A stretch of 64,000 nucleotides of DNA, from contig NZ_FCOE02000001.1 in assembly GCF_001544915.2 (NCBI RefSeq), forward strand, positions 1-64,000. Reading direction: 5' to 3'. Below are positions 9,138-19,536 of the stretch, in pieces (the stretch's first letter is position 1; each line of letters opens with the position of its first letter). The notes below the pieces were generated by a model. It was not told the DNA's origin, searched no databases, and saw only the letters and a program-made list of their open reading frames with translations. The position numbers and the translations under genes are program-made. The DNA comes from Caballeronia pedi (GTDB lineage Bacteria; Pseudomonadota; Gammaproteobacteria; Burkholderiales; Burkholderiaceae).

Positions 9138-10967
9138 ATGTTGAAGAAGTTGTCGATCCGCACGACGCTCACGCTCGTCGGCCTGCTGTTCACCGGATGC
9201 GCGGCGCTGATCGGCGCGCTCGCGCTCGTCGGACTCAATTCCGCCGGCGCATCGCTTGCGTCGCTCGCGCAGGAAGACATGGTCGCGATGCGCGCGCTGG
9301 CCGAAACATCGTCGTATCTGCTGCGTTCGCGCATCACGCTCGACCGCGTGCGCTCGCTCGCCGAAGCGGGCAGCACGGAAGAAGCGAAGAAGGCGATCGA
9401 TCGCGGCCAGTATCTGCTCGACAAGAGCAACGAAAACTGGAAGCTCTATCTCGATACGCCGAAGCCGATGCTGCCGAAAGAGACGCTCGACGCACTCGTC
9501 ACGCAACGCGACGCGCTCGTGAAAACCGGCGTGGAGCCGGAGTTCACCGCGATCCGCGCGAACGACATGGCCGCGTATCACGCAATCGCCGACACGAAGA
9601 TCAGCCCGATGTTCGTCGCGTTCGATCAGGCCGTGACGGCCGCCGTCGCATCGCATCAGGAACACGCGGAACAATCGCGCGCCGGCACGGCATCGCATAT
9701 CGCGGCGCTCAACCTGACGATCGGCGCGGTGCTGGTGCTCGCGGTGCTGATGCTCATCGGCACGCGCATGGCGCTCTCCAGCCTGATCGTGAAGCCGATC
9801 AACGACGCCGTCGATCACTTCGACCGCATTTCGCGCGGCGATCTCACGCAATCCGCGCACACCGACAGGACCAACGAAATCGGGCGGCTCTTCGCGGGTA
9901 TCGAACGCATGCGCGGCAATCTGACCACGATGGTCGGCTCGGTGCGTCACGGCGCGGAATCGATCGATGTCGGCGCGCATGAAATCGCCAGCGGCAACAC
10001 GGATTTGTCGCAGCGCACGGAAGAGCAGGCGGCGTCGCTGCAGGAAACCGCATCGAGCATGGAAGAACTGACGAGCACGGTGAAGCAGAACGCCGACAAC
10101 GCGCGCCAGGCGAGCCAGCTTGCGGTGAACGCGTCGGATATCGCGTCGCGCGGCGGCGTGGTCGTCGAGCAGGTCGTCGAGACGATGCATGCGATCGCGT
10201 CGAGTTCGAACAAGGTCGTCGACATCATCGGCGTGATCGAAGGCATCGCGTTCCAGACCAATATTCTCGCGTTGAACGCGGCCGTCGAAGCGGCGCGCGC
10301 AGGCGAGGAAGGGCGCGGCTTCGCGGTGGTCGCGGGCGAAGTGCGCTCGCTCGCGCAACGCAGCGCGGCGGCGGCAAAGGAAATCAAGACGCTGATCGGC
10401 GATTCGGCCGCGAAGGTCGACAGCGGCACGGAACTCGTCGCGCGCGCCGGCCAGACGATGGGCGAGATCGTGCAGGCGGTGCGCCGCGTGACCGACATCA
10501 TGGGCGAGATCAGCGCGGCGTCGGAGGAGCAGTCCGACGGCATCGAGCAGGTCAATCGCGCCGTCACGCAGATGGACAGCGTGACGCAACAGAACGCCGC
10601 GCTCGTCGAGCAGGCGGCGGCTGCTGCGGCGTCGCTCGAAGAGCAGACGCGCCAACTGAAGGATGTGGTCGCGCAATGGCGTCTGGAGAGCGGGGCGCCG
10701 GTGCGCGCGAGCGCATCGACGGCGGCCGCGCGCATCAAGGCGTCGGCGCCGGCTGCGCGTGTCGAGCCTTCATCGAAGAACCTCGTCAAGCACGCGAAGT
10801 CTGTCGAGAACGCAAAAGTTGCGCCGGAAGCAGCCGTTATCAAGGAAACAGGCAAGGAAGCGGACAAGGCAACGGCCAAGGCGGCGATCAAGCCGGCCAG
10901 CGTCGCGAAACCCGCACCGCGCGCCAAGGCAACCACCGCCGACGACGGCGACTGGGAAACCTTCTAA
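9138..10967 (+). CDS. Methyl-accepting chemotaxis protein with C-terminal CheR-docking pentapeptide
   Basis: Tsr/Tar-type transmembrane receptor, 609 residues. TM1 about 10-35, a periplasmic four-helix ligand domain (Tar-like), TM2 about 192-215, HAMP to about 270, then the methylation helices ([20 protein letters not shown]) and the signalling hairpin ([21 protein letters not shown]). An Ala/Lys-rich linker follows and the protein ends DWETF. This matches the NWETF/NWESF tail that tethers CheR (and CheB) in high-abundance enteric receptors. cheR lies just downstream. The ligand is unknown; amino acids are usual for this class. Confidence 0.93.
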   Translation: MLKKLSIRTTLTLVGLLFTGCAALIGALALVGLNSAGASLASLAQEDMVAMRALAETSSYLLRSRITLDRVRSLAEAGSTEEAKKAIDRGQYLLDKSNENWKLYLDTPKPMLPKETLDALVTQRDALVKTGVEPEFTAIRANDMAAYHAIADTKISPMFVAFDQAVTAAVASHQEHAEQSRAGTASHIAALNLTIGAVLVLAVLMLIGTRMALSSLIVKPINDAVDHFDRISRGDLTQSAHTDRTNEIGRLFAGIERMRGNLTTMVGSVRHGAESIDVGAHEIASGNTDLSQRTEEQAASLQETASSMEELTSTVKQNADNARQASQLAVNASDIASRGGVVVEQVVETMHAIASSSNKVVDIIGVIEGIAFQTNILALNAAVEAARAGEEGRGFAVVAGEVRSLAQRSAAAAKEIKTLIGDSAAKVDSGTELVARAGQTMGEIVQAVRRVTDIMGEISAASEEQSDGIEQVNRAVTQMDSVTQQNAALVEQAAAAAASLEEQTRQLKDVVAQWRLESGAPVRASASTAAARIKASAPAARVEPSSKNLVKHAKSVENAKVAPEAAVIKETGKEADKATAKAAIKPASVAKPAPRAKATTADDGDWETF

Positions 10968-11124
10968 CCGAAACCGAAACGACAACGACCATGCTGGCCT
11001 CGCGCGACACGACTGATTACCGGCGTTTCATCGAAACGCACGGACGACGCGAGTCCGCATGGTCACGCGCGACGAACACGCCACATCCGGCGCGGCTGAG
11101 CGCGCCAAGGAAGCACGAGACATC

Positions 11125-12048
11125 ATGATGGCAACGCGCAACCCGCGCGTCGACCTGGCCCCGAGTGTGCGCGGCCCGGACGTCGAGCGCGATTTCGAAT
11201 TCACGGTGGCGGATTTCGCCCGCATTCGCGAGCTGATTCATCGCCGCGCGGGCATCTCGCTGTCCGACCATAAACGCGACATGGCGTACAGCCGCCTCGC
11301 GCGCCGTCTGCGCGCATGCGGCATCGACACGTTCAAGCAGTATCTCGATCGCCTGGAAACGAACGAGGACAACGCCGAGTGGGAAGCGTTCGTCAACGCG
11401 CTGACCACGAACCTGACGGCGTTTTTCCGTGAGTCGCATCACTTCCCGATTCTCGCGGAGTTCGTGAAGCGCAGGCCGCAGCCGTTCTCGGTGTGGTGCT
11501 CGGCGGCGTCGACGGGAGAAGAACCGTATTCCATCGCGATGACGCTCGTCGAAGCGCTCGGCGAGCACGCCGCGCGCCAGTGCACGGTGTTCGCGAGCGA
11601 CATCGACAGTCAGGTGCTCGCCAAGGCCGAAGCGGGCGTGTATTCGCTCGATCAGGTGAAGGCGTTGTCCGTCGAGCGTCTCAAGCGCTTCTTCCTGAAG
11701 GGCACGGGTTCGCACGCGGGCCTCGTGAAAGTGCGCCCCGAATTGCGCGCGATGGTGAACTTCGGCCGCGTGAATCTGACGGACGCACGCTACGACCTGA
11801 AAGGCCCGTTCGACGCGATCTTCTGCCGCAACGTGATGATCTACTTCGACAAGCCGACGCAAGGCCAGGTGCTCTCGCGCTTCGAGCCGCTGATGAAGCC
11901 GGGCGGCCTGCTGTTCGCGGGACATTCGGAGAATTTCACCTACGTGTCGCAGGCGTTCAGGTTGCGCGGCCAGACCGTGTATGAACTGTCGCGCGATCTC
12001 AAGCCGGCGGCGAAGCCGCAGCGCGCGCTCGCGGGAGAGACGGCATGA
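11125..12048 (+). CDS. cheR: Chemotaxis protein methyltransferase CheR
   Basis: S-adenosylmethionine-dependent methylation of receptor glutamates, about 307 residues from this start. The N-terminal domain ([20 protein letters not shown]) and the SAM site ([17 protein letters not shown]) are clear, followed by [14 protein letters not shown]. The start is uncertain: an ATG at 11059 extends the frame by 22 residues without a ribosome site, while AAGGAAG stands 11 nt before the ATG at 11125. The stop overlaps the cheD start (ATGA). Confidence 0.93.
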   Translation: MMATRNPRVDLAPSVRGPDVERDFEFTVADFARIRELIHRRAGISLSDHKRDMAYSRLARRLRACGIDTFKQYLDRLETNEDNAEWEAFVNALTTNLTAFFRESHHFPILAEFVKRRPQPFSVWCSAASTGEEPYSIAMTLVEALGEHAARQCTVFASDIDSQVLAKAEAGVYSLDQVKALSVERLKRFFLKGTGSHAGLVKVRPELRAMVNFGRVNLTDARYDLKGPFDAIFCRNVMIYFDKPTQGQVLSRFEPLMKPGGLLFAGHSENFTYVSQAFRLRGQTVYELSRDLKPAAKPQRALAGETA

Positions 12049-12779
12049 GCGGGCTGCCCATCGCGTCGAATCTTTACTTCGACAATCATTTCAAGAAGCC
12101 GGGCGTGAAGCTCCTGCCTAACGAGTTCTTCATGACGAGCGAAGACATGGTGCTCGTCACCGTGCTCGGCTCGTGCGTGGCGGCGTGCATCAACGATCGC
12201 ACGGCGGGCATCGGCGGCATGAATCATTTCATGCTGCCCGACGACGGCTCCGACGCCTCGCACGCATCGTCCGATTCGATGCGCTACGGCGCGTACGCGA
12301 TGGAAGTGCTCATCAACGAGCTCATCAAGCGCGGCGGGCGGCGCGAACGCTTCGAAGCGAAAGTGTTCGGCGGCGGCGCGGTGCTCGCGGGCATGACGAC
12401 CATCAACATCGGCGATCGCAATTCGGAATTCGTGCGGCGCTATCTCGCGCTGGAGAAGATTCGCATCGTCGCCGAGGACTTGCAGGGCATGCATCCGCGC
12501 AAGGTCGCGTTCATGCCGCGCTCGGGCCAGGTGATGGTGAAGAAACTGAAGACCGCGCATGACCCGATCGTGGTCGAACGTGAGCAGGCGCTCGTGCAGC
12601 GTACGCCGGAAGAGCGCGCGGAACGGCTCGCGAAGGCGCGTGCGCGGGTCGAGCTGTTCCAGTCGAACGCGACGAGCGCGAAGCCGCGCGCGGAATTGTT
12701 CACGACGAATGCGTCGAGCGTGAAGCGCCCGCGCGCGGAACTGTTCACGTCGCGCATGAAGACCGTGGAGGAAGCATGA
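12045..12779 (+). CDS. cheD: Chemoreceptor glutamine deamidase CheD, with repeated C-terminal tail
   Basis: Deamidates receptor glutamines to allow methylation. The catalytic Cys is in [12 protein letters not shown] and the His in GGMNHFMLP. The 244-residue protein is longer than the roughly 160-200 usual for CheD. Its C-terminal 40 residues hold three tandem copies of a short motif: [22 protein letters not shown] and RAELFTSRM. The function of the tail is unknown. Translation is coupled to cheR and cheB by 4-nt ATGA overlaps on both sides. Confidence 0.93.
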   Translation: MSGLPIASNLYFDNHFKKPGVKLLPNEFFMTSEDMVLVTVLGSCVAACINDRTAGIGGMNHFMLPDDGSDASHASSDSMRYGAYAMEVLINELIKRGGRRERFEAKVFGGGAVLAGMTTINIGDRNSEFVRRYLALEKIRIVAEDLQGMHPRKVAFMPRSGQVMVKKLKTAHDPIVVEREQALVQRTPEERAERLAKARARVELFQSNATSAKPRAELFTTNASSVKRPRAELFTSRMKTVEEA

Positions 12780-13879
12780 CACTCAGCCACGCGCCGAAAA
12801 TCAAGGTGCTGTGCGTCGACGACTCGGCGCTCGTGCGCAGCCTGATGACCGAAATCATCAACTCGCAGCCCGACATGCACGTGTGCGCGACCGCACCCGA
12901 TCCGCTCGTCGCGCGCGAGCTGATCAAGCTGCACAACCCGGACGTGCTGACGCTCGACGTCGAAATGCCGCGCATGGACGGCCTCGACTTTCTGGAGAAG
13001 CTGATGCGCCTGCGGCCGATGCCGGTCGTGATGGTGTCCTCGCTGACCGAGCGCGGCAGCGAAATCACGCTGCGCGCGCTGGAACTCGGCGCGGTCGATT
13101 TCGTCACGAAGCCGAAAGTCGGCATTCGCGACGGCATGCTCGATTACGCGGAAAAGCTCGCCGACAAGATTCGCGCTGCGTCACGCGCGCGCGTCAAGCA
13201 GGCGGCGCACGCCCCGAGCGTTCCCGGCAACGCGAACGCGACCACGCACAAGCCCGCGCCGCATTTCAACAACCCGCTCGTATCGACGGAAAAGCTCGTG
13301 ATCGTCGGCGCATCGACGGGCGGCACGGAAGCGATCCGCGAAGTGCTCGTGCCGCTGCCGCCCGATGCGCCCGCGGTGCTCATCGCGCAGCACATGCCGC
13401 CGGGCTTCACGAAGTCGTTCGCGCAACGTCTGAACGGGCTATGCCGCATCACCGTGAAGGAAGCGGAGCACGGCGAGCGCGTGCTGCCGGGCCACGCGTA
13501 TATCGCGCCGGGCCACGCCCATCTGGTGCTCGCGAGAAGCGGCGCGAACTATGTCGCGCATCTGTCGGATGCGGCGCCGGTAAACCGGCATCGGCCTTCG
13601 GTCGACGTGCTGTTCCGCTCGGCGGCGCAGCACGCGGGCAAGAACGCGATCGGCGTGATCCTGACCGGCATGGGCCGCGACGGCGCCGCCGGTCTTCTGG
13701 AGATGCAGCAGGCGGGCGCGTACACGCTCGCGCAGGACGAAGCGAGTTGCGTGGTGTTCGGCATGCCGCGCGAAGCGATTGCAATGGGCGGCGCAAGCGA
13801 AATCGCGCCGCTCTCTGAAATGAGCCGGCGCGTGATGGCGCGGCTTGCCTCGATGGGCGAACGCGTGCAGCGCGTCTGA
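12776..13879 (+). CDS. cheB: Chemotaxis protein-glutamate methylesterase CheB
   Basis: Response regulator-methylesterase, 367 residues. N-terminal receiver domain with D15, D16 and phosphoacceptor D61 ([12 protein letters not shown]). A linker of about 30 residues follows, then the esterase domain with the catalytic triad: S180 ([12 protein letters not shown]), the His of [10 protein letters not shown] and the Asp of [10 protein letters not shown]. It overlaps cheD by 4 nt and opposes CheR in adaptation. Confidence 0.96.
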   Translation: MTLSHAPKIKVLCVDDSALVRSLMTEIINSQPDMHVCATAPDPLVARELIKLHNPDVLTLDVEMPRMDGLDFLEKLMRLRPMPVVMVSSLTERGSEITLRALELGAVDFVTKPKVGIRDGMLDYAEKLADKIRAASRARVKQAAHAPSVPGNANATTHKPAPHFNNPLVSTEKLVIVGASTGGTEAIREVLVPLPPDAPAVLIAQHMPPGFTKSFAQRLNGLCRITVKEAEHGERVLPGHAYIAPGHAHLVLARSGANYVAHLSDAAPVNRHRPSVDVLFRSAAQHAGKNAIGVILTGMGRDGAAGLLEMQQAGAYTLAQDEASCVVFGMPREAIAMGGASEIAPLSEMSRRVMARLASMGERVQRV

Positions 13880-13928
13880 ACTTTGGAATTAAGCGGCGCC
13901 GCCGCATTGAGAACTCAAGGGAGTAAAG

Positions 13929-14324
13929 ATGGACAAGAACATGAAGATCCTCGTCGTCGACGATTTTCCGACGATGCGCCGTATCGTGCGCAACCTGCTC
14001 AAGGAACTGGGCTACGGCAACGTCGACGAAGCCGAAGACGGCGCGGCGGGCCTCGCGCGTCTGCGCGGCGGCGGCTTCGACTTCGTGATCACCGACTGGA
14101 ACATGCCGAACCTCGACGGCCTCTCGATGCTGCAGCAGATCCGCGCGGACGCGGCGCTCGCGCATCTGCCGGTGCTGATGGTGACGGCGGAATCGAAGAA
14201 GGAAAACATCATCGCGGCGGCGCAGGCGGGCGCGAACGGTTACGTGGTGAAGCCCTTCACGGCCGCCACGCTCGACGAGAAGCTCACCAAGATTCTCGAG
14301 AAGATGGCCAAAGCCGGGAGCTGA
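13929..14324 (+). CDS. cheY: Chemotaxis response regulator CheY
   Basis: Motor-binding response regulator, 131 residues. D11 and D12, phosphoacceptor D56 ([13 protein letters not shown]), the switch Thr ([13 protein letters not shown]) and Lys ([11 protein letters not shown]) match the E. coli CheY pattern closely, more so than the copy after motB. AAGGGAG precedes the start. cheZ follows 2 nt after the stop. Confidence 0.96.
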   Translation: MDKNMKILVVDDFPTMRRIVRNLLKELGYGNVDEAEDGAAGLARLRGGGFDFVITDWNMPNLDGLSMLQQIRADAALAHLPVLMVTAESKKENIIAAAQAGANGYVVKPFTAATLDEKLTKILEKMAKAGS

Positions 14325-14326
14325 TC

Positions 14327-15040
14327 GTGAACGATCTGACCACTGAACTGGCAGCCGCGGTTGCCGAAGCGGAAGCCGATCCGTCGAGCGACCGCATCCT
14401 CGCGCGCATCGGACAGCTCACGCGCACGCTGCGCGACTCGATGCGCGAGCTCGGCCTCGACAAGCAGGTCGAAGCCGCCGCGCAAGCCGTGCCCGACGCG
14501 CGCGACCGCCTGAAGTATGTCGCGACCATGACCGAGCAGGCCGCCGAGCGCGCGCTCAACGCGATCGAGCTGGCGAAGCCGGTGCAGGAAGCGATGCAGA
14601 CCGAAGCGCAGGCGCTCGACGCGCGCTGGGAAAAATGGTACGGCGCACCGCTCGCGCAGGGCGAGGCGGGCGAGTTGCTCGCGCAAACGCGCACGTTCCT
14701 GCAAAGCGTGCCGGAACGCACCCAGGCGACCAACGCGCAACTGCTGGAAATCATGCTCGCGCAGGACTTCCAGGATCTGACCGGCCAGGTGATCAAGAAG
14801 ATCACGGACGTCGTGTATCTGATCGAACAGCAATTGCTGGGCGTGCTGCTCGAGAACATCGCGCCCGAGCGGCGCGAGCAGTTCGCGGCGTCGGCGGCGG
14901 CGCTGATGTCGTCGGCGGCGGCGGGGAGCGGCAGCCCGGAAAGCCTGCTCAACGGGCCGCAGATCAATCCCGAAGGCCGCAGCGACGTCGTGCAGGATCA
15001 GTCGCAGGTGGACGATCTGCTCGCCAGTCTCGGCTTCTGA
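14327..15040 (+). CDS. cheZ: CheY-phosphate phosphatase CheZ
   Basis: Dephosphorylates CheY-P, 237 residues, all-helical. The GTG start at 14327 follows GGGAG by 6 nt and lies 2 nt past the cheY stop; the open frame extends upstream only as a shadow of cheY. The catalytic helix [14 protein letters not shown] contains the active glutamine, and the C terminus [12 protein letters not shown] is the CheY-binding amphipathic helix. Last gene of the operon. Confidence 0.96.
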   Translation: MNDLTTELAAAVAEAEADPSSDRILARIGQLTRTLRDSMRELGLDKQVEAAAQAVPDARDRLKYVATMTEQAAERALNAIELAKPVQEAMQTEAQALDARWEKWYGAPLAQGEAGELLAQTRTFLQSVPERTQATNAQLLEIMLAQDFQDLTGQVIKKITDVVYLIEQQLLGVLLENIAPERREQFAASAAALMSSAAAGSGSPESLLNGPQINPEGRSDVVQDQSQVDDLLASLGF

Positions 15041-15089
15041 CGTCTATCGCAACAAAGCGTCATTTCGACGTACTCAGTGTGGCAGAACG

Positions 15090-15124
15090 ACGCGAAGCGC
15101 ATACCATTGCGCTTCGCGTTTTTT
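15090..15124 (+). terminator. Rho-independent terminator of the motility/chemotaxis operon
   Basis: A 12-bp perfect stem ACGCGAAGCGCA (15090-15101) with TGCGCTTCGCGT (15108-15119), loop of 6, then a T-run. It lies 50 nt past the cheZ stop. Confidence 0.92.
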
Positions 15125-15291
15125 CTTGTGTGCGCTTGCGAACGTTAGGACTATTCCTCGTGGCTGGCATACTAGACGGTGTTCGCGCCGCACAAGCGGC
15201 GCAAGAAATGAGTGACGCATCGGTCATTCAATCGTCAGGAGCCGGCCGGGAGCGAGAGCGCGTGGGCGGCCGACAACCGATAGGAGGCCCA

Positions 15292-15816
15292 GTGAAGGCA
15301 CCGAAGCAATCCCGTCATGGGCATCTGGTAAGCGCGCTGGCGATCGTCGCCGGCGCGTTGAGCGTGTGCGCCGCGGCGCCCGCCTACGCCGTGCTCGGCG
15401 GCGAGCCGATGAGCGCGCCGCAGGGCGCTACGTCCGCCAAGGCCGTCGTGCGCGCGGCCGTCGCGAGCGGTGCGTCGAACGCATCGGCGGCATCGTCATC
15501 GAACTTTACGGTTCGCTCGACGACACTCGCGAGCGGCACCGTCATCAACGAATATCTGTCTGCGGAAGGCGTCGTGTTCGGGATCGCGTGGCACGGGCCG
15601 CGCGTGCCGGATCTCGCGAGCCTGCTCGGCAGCTACTTCCCGCAATATCAGCAGGGCCTGAAGGCGCAGCGCGCCGCGCGCGGCGGGCGCGGGCCCGTGA
15701 GCGTGCAGGATTCGGGGCTCGTCGTCGAATCGGGCGGCCATATGGGCGCGTTCGCGGGCAGCGCGTATCTGCCGCAATCGTTGCCGGCCGGCGTGTCCGC
15801 CAGCGATATCCAGTAA
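15292..15816 (+). CDS. DUF2844 domain-containing exported protein
   Basis: Unknown function, 174 residues. The GTG start at 15292 follows TAGGAGG closely; the frame is open further upstream but over cheZ. A signal peptide covers about residues 1-32 (HLVSALAIVAGALSVCAAAP-AYA), followed by the LGG start usual for DUF2844. The mature part contains VINEYLSAEGVVFGIAWHGP and ends in a region predicted to be secreted or periplasmic. Paired with the DUF3443 gene 18 nt downstream, a recurrent pair in Burkholderiaceae. Confidence 0.8.
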   Translation: MKAPKQSRHGHLVSALAIVAGALSVCAAAPAYAVLGGEPMSAPQGATSAKAVVRAAVASGASNASAASSSNFTVRSTTLASGTVINEYLSAEGVVFGIAWHGPRVPDLASLLGSYFPQYQQGLKAQRAARGGRGPVSVQDSGLVVESGGHMGAFAGSAYLPQSLPAGVSASDIQ

Positions 15817-15834
15817 GCGACGGGAGACTCCAGT

Positions 15835-17145
15835 ATGCAGCGAACGACACTCGGCCTTCCCGCCTCCTCCATCCGACGCGGCGGCTTCGCCCGCTGGCTC
15901 GGCGTGCTCTGTCTGTCCGTCATGCTCGCGGCCTGCGGCGGCGGCGGCGATGACAGCTCCAGTTCCAGCAGCGGCGGCGGTTCGTCGGGCGGCGGCAGTG
16001 GTGGATCAGGCGGCGGCAGCTCGGGCACCAGCACGGCCAATTTGCAGCCGATCGCGGCCAACGGCACGAACGCTGTGCCGATCAACGTCAACACCGGCGT
16101 CGCGGGCTTCGTCAACATTCCGAACGTGTCCGTGACGGTGTGCGCGCCGGGTTCGTCGGTGTGTCAGACCATCGACAACATCCAGGTCGATACGGCGTCC
16201 TTCGGCCTGCGCATTCTCGGCTCGGCGGCGCAGTCGGTGCTCGGCAGCCTGCCCGTCACGCGCGCGTCCAACGGCGGCCAGCTCGCCGAGTGCGCGGGTT
16301 TCGCGGACGGCTACACGTGGGGCACCGTGCGCACAGCCGACGTGAAGATGGGCACGGAACTGGCGTCGGGCGTGCCGATCCAGATCATCGGCGATCTGGA
16401 TGCATCGGCGGCGCCGACCGGCTCCAACGGATGCCCGTCCGGCAACGACGAAAACACCGTCGGCGATATCGGCGCGAACGGCATTCTCGGCATCGGCCCG
16501 CAGACCTACGATTGCGGCTCGGGCTGCGTGAGCACGTCGCTCAACGCGATGTACTTCGCGTGCACGAACGGCGCGAACTGCACGGGCGTCGCGGCGCCGC
16601 TCGCGCAGCAGGTCATCAATCCGGTCACGAAGTTCGCGGTCGACAACAACGGCGTGATCGTGCAATTGCCGCCGGTTCCCGATAACGGCGCGGCCACCGC
16701 GACCGGCGTGCTGATATTCGGTATCGGCACGCAGAGCAACAACGCGATCAGCGGCGTGACGAAGTACGGCACCGACCCCTACGGCGATCTGACCGGCACA
16801 TACAAGGGGCAGACGTACAAGACGTTCTTCGATTCCGGATCGAACGGCAACTTCTTCCAGGATAGCTTCCCGCTGTGCTCGAGTTCGAGCGCGTTCTATT
16901 GCCCGAGCTCGGAGCAGTCGCTGTCGACGACGATCAAGGGCACCGAAGGCAACAGCGCAACCGTGCCGTTCCAGCTCGTCAGCGCCCGCACGCTGACGCA
17001 GGGCGGCGGCAAGTTCGCATTCAACAGCCTCGGCGGCCAGCTCGGCATGTCCAACTTCTTCGACTTCGGCCTGCCGTTCTTCTACGGACGACACGTCTAT
17101 GTCGGATTCGAGTTGCCGAACAGCTCGGCGTATGTGGCCTTCTGA
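15835..17145 (+). CDS. DUF3443 family lipoprotein
   Basis: Unknown function, 436 residues. Signal peptide with lipobox VMLAAC near residues 30-35, then a low-complexity Gly/Ser stretch (about 36-64) like a flexible outer-membrane linker. The mature domain is rich in Cys, Gly and Asn and carries NIQVDTASFGLRI, NGILGIGPQTYDCG and FFDSGSNGNFF. DTASFGLR and DSGSNG resemble the two DT/SG motifs of pepsin-like folds, so a retropepsin- or pepsin-like fold is possible; this is inference. GGGAGA lies before the start. Ends at a strong terminator. Confidence 0.82.
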   Translation: MQRTTLGLPASSIRRGGFARWLGVLCLSVMLAACGGGGDDSSSSSSGGGSSGGGSGGSGGGSSGTSTANLQPIAANGTNAVPINVNTGVAGFVNIPNVSVTVCAPGSSVCQTIDNIQVDTASFGLRILGSAAQSVLGSLPVTRASNGGQLAECAGFADGYTWGTVRTADVKMGTELASGVPIQIIGDLDASAAPTGSNGCPSGNDENTVGDIGANGILGIGPQTYDCGSGCVSTSLNAMYFACTNGANCTGVAAPLAQQVINPVTKFAVDNNGVIVQLPPVPDNGAATATGVLIFGIGTQSNNAISGVTKYGTDPYGDLTGTYKGQTYKTFFDSGSNGNFFQDSFPLCSSSSAFYCPSSEQSLSTTIKGTEGNSATVPFQLVSARTLTQGGGKFAFNSLGGQLGMSNFFDFGLPFFYGRHVYVGFELPNSSAYVAF

Positions 17146-17193
17146 CGCACTGTTCTGACCGGAGACGCTTCCGGTCGGGCGGTCTGCAAAGTG

Positions 17194-17228
17194 AAACCGG
17201 CTGCGTTTTTGGCGCAGCCGGTTTTTTT
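17194..17228 (+). terminator. Rho-independent terminator after the DUF3443 gene
   Basis: A 12-bp stem AAACCGGCTGCG (17194-17205) with CGCAGCCGGTTT (17213-17224), then T-run to 17228. It separates the plus-strand pair from the convergent SDR gene, which ends at 17230. Confidence 0.9.
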
Positions 17229-17229
17229 G

Positions 17230-18003
17230 TCACTCGCCCGCGCGCGGTTTGCGCGGTGCGCGCTCGGCGAGCGCGTCGTAGAGCCAGCGCGGCAGCGCGT
17301 GCATCAGCATGCCCGCCACGCGCATCTGCCACGGAAACGTCGCGTAGCGGACCTTGCGTGCGATGGCGTCGGCGGCTTTCGTGGCGAAGCGGTCGGCGTC
17401 CATCAGAAAGGGCATCCGATACGGATTGTGCGCGGTCATCTCCGAGCGCACGTAGCCCGGCGCGATCGTGACGACGGCGACGCCGAGCGGCCGCATCTCG
17501 ACGCGCAACGCTTCCAGATACTTCGCCGCCGCCGCTTTCGACGCGCTGTATGCACCGCCGCCCGGCAAGCCGCGCACGCCCGCGACGCTCGCAATGCCGA
17601 CGAGCGTGCCGCGCCGCGCCGCAGTCATCGACGCGACGAAGGGCTCGAACGTCGCGACCATGCCGAAGTAGTTCACGTCCATCACGGTGCGGAAGGTGTC
17701 GAGATCGCCGTGGCCCGTCAGCGCGCCGCGGCTCATGCCCGCGTTCGCGATGACGATGTCCGCCGGGCCATGCTCCGCGATGAAGCGGCGCCCGGCATCG
17801 GCGAGCGCGTCGGCGTCGCGGACATCGGCGGGATAGATCGAAATGACGCTTTGAGGATGGCGGGCCGCGAAGGCGGCGAGGGAATCGGCGCGGCGGGCGA
17901 CGAGGCCGAGCACGGCCCCGCGCTTCACATATTCCTCGGCCAGTGCGAGGCCGATGCCGCTCGATGCGCCGGTGATGAAGACCTTCAGGCGAACTGCAGT
18001 CAT
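17230..18003 (-). CDS. SDR family oxidoreductase
   Basis: Classical short-chain dehydrogenase, 257 residues, NAD(P)-dependent. Cofactor motif TGASSGIG (residues 11-18), then NAG (VIANAGMS), catalytic Ser (GIASVAG) and YxxxK (YSASKAA). The N-terminal motif is followed by VARRADSL, an arginine pair that favours NADP. The substrate is not evident. Next gene in the same direction is dsbA, 17 nt upstream, so the two probably share a transcript. Confidence 0.88.
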   Translation of the reverse strand: MTAVRLKVFITGASSGIGLALAEEYVKRGAVLGLVARRADSLAAFAARHPQSVISIYPADVRDADALADAGRRFIAEHGPADIVIANAGMSRGALTGHGDLDTFRTVMDVNYFGMVATFEPFVASMTAARRGTLVGIASVAGVRGLPGGGAYSASKAAAAKYLEALRVEMRPLGVAVVTIAPGYVRSEMTAHNPYRMPFLMDADRFATKAADAIARKVRYATFPWQMRVAGMLMHALPRWLYDALAERAPRKPRAGE

Positions 18004-18020
18004 GCCGGCGCGGGAGAGTT

Positions 18021-18668
18021 TTAAAGCTTCTTGTCGCGGACTTGCTGGACGAGGAAGTCCATCACCTGCGTCGTGCCCGGCAGGCTGTTGGTCATCGCCG
18101 GGCCGGTTTCGTACTTGCCCTGCACGACGATCGTCGGGACGCCGTCGATCTTGTAGTCCTGCAGGAGCTTGGCGTCGCGCTGGACGGCGCTTTGCGTGGA
18201 GAACGAGTTATAGGCGTCCATGTACTTCTTCGGATCGACGCCCTGCGTCTTGAGGAAATCCGCCTGCGCCTGCGGCGTCAGCAGATAGTTCTTCTTCACG
18301 TGGATCTCGTTGAACACGGCCGGCGTGACCTTGTCGGCGATGCCGAGCGCGTCGAGCGCGTGATACATCTTCGAATGGGGAATGAAGTCGTCCCGGAACG
18401 CCACCGGCACGCGCTTGAACACGACGTCCGGCCCTTGCTTCTTCGCCCATGCCTCGAGGTACGGCTCGAACTCGTTGCAGTGCGGGCAGCCATACCAGAA
18501 GAACTCGATGACTTCGACCTTGCCCGCGGGCGCGGCGATCGGCTGAGCCGCCTGCAGCACGGTGTAGTCCTTGCCGGCGGCGGGCGCGGCCATCGCCGAA
18601 CTCGCGACGCTCATCGAAGCGGCTGCGATGCCGAGGGAAAGAGCCAACGCGCTAAACAGTTTTTTCAT
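18021..18668 (-). CDS. dsbA: Thiol:disulfide interchange protein DsbA
   Basis: Periplasmic oxidase that introduces disulfides into secreted proteins, including flagellar P-ring protein. 215 residues from MKKLFSALALS; the frame is open 20 codons further but the signal peptide (cut after SAMA, about residue 28) fixes this start. Active site C61-P-H-C64 in FFWYGCPHCNEF, and the cis-Pro loop DGVPTIVV. Lies between the SPOR protein gene and the SDR gene. Confidence 0.95.
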   Translation of the reverse strand: MKKLFSALALSLGIAAASMSVASSAMAAPAAGKDYTVLQAAQPIAAPAGKVEVIEFFWYGCPHCNEFEPYLEAWAKKQGPDVVFKRVPVAFRDDFIPHSKMYHALDALGIADKVTPAVFNEIHVKKNYLLTPQAQADFLKTQGVDPKKYMDAYNSFSTQSAVQRDAKLLQDYKIDGVPTIVVQGKYETGPAMTNSLPGTTQVMDFLVQQVRDKKL

Positions 18669-18783
18669 GATTGGAAAGAGAAGCAATGGATACGCGACGG
18701 AACAAAAGCAGGTCCGTAAGTGGGACACACGACGCTTAAGCCACGCTTAAACGCCGTGCCGGCATGTCGACTTCGTTGCTGCG

Positions 18784-19536
18784 TTATTGCTTGGAGAAAC
18801 GGATCACGGCCGTATCGACACCCGCATCGGACAGACGCTGGCGCGCCGTGTTCATGTCCTCGAACTTCGCGAACGGCCCGATGCGCACACGATAGTACGT
18901 CACGCCGCCCGCATCGCGCTGCGTGACCTTCGATTCGAAGCCCTGGAAGCCGAGACGCGCGCGCTGCTGTTCGGCATCCGCTTGCGTCTTGTACGCGCCC
19001 ACTTGCAGGAAGTAGCCGGTATTGGGCTCGCCGGGCGCGGGCGGCGTGGTCTTCGCCGTCGTGGGCGCCGAGCCGCCCTTCGGCGGCGTGGCGTTGGCGT
19101 TGCTGGTGGCGTTCGGCGCGGTCTCGGGCTTCTTAGCGGGCGTCGTGCTCGCGGTCTTCGGCGCGGATGCCGTCCCGCCCGACGGCGGCACTTCGACGAT
19201 CTGCGGCTCGTCGAGCACGCCCGACGACTGCGTCTGATTGTTGGTCTGACCCGGCGCGGTGTTCGGCGGCGTGGGCTGCGCGGCTTGCGGCACGGCCTGA
19301 CCCGGCGTCTTGCCCTGCAGCGGACGGTTTGGATCGTACGGCTGCGCGGCGGCGGGCGCGGAGTTGGCCTCCGACGGCGGCGGCGCGACCTTCGCCACGA
19401 ACGGCGTGGGCGCGCGCGTGATGTACAGCGCGACGATCACGGCGATCGCGAGGCCGACGATCAGGCCCAGCACGATGCCGATAAACGTTCCCCCGGTTTG
19501 CTTCGACTGCTTCGATGTGCGGCGTGGTTTTGCCAT
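18784..19536 (-). CDS. SPOR domain protein (FtsN-like)
   Basis: Cell-division-type protein that binds septal peptidoglycan, 250 residues. Basic cytoplasmic start (MAKPRRTSKQSKQ), one membrane segment at about 17-38, a long Pro/Ala/Thr-rich periplasmic linker (about 45-170), and a C-terminal SPOR domain (NTGYFLQVGAYKTQADAEQQ to the end). The ATG at 19536 has AGGTG 9 nt before it, against an upstream GTG without one. Placed between argS and dsbA. FtsN-like by architecture; I cannot confirm orthology. Confidence 0.85.
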   Translation of the reverse strand: MAKPRRTSKQSKQTGGTFIGIVLGLIVGLAIAVIVALYITRAPTPFVAKVAPPPSEANSAPAAAQPYDPNRPLQGKTPGQAVPQAAQPTPPNTAPGQTNNQTQSSGVLDEPQIVEVPPSGGTASAPKTASTTPAKKPETAPNATSNANATPPKGGSAPTTAKTTPPAPGEPNTGYFLQVGAYKTQADAEQQRARLGFQGFESKVTQRDAGGVTYYRVRIGPFAKFEDMNTARQRLSDAGVDTAVIRFSKQ

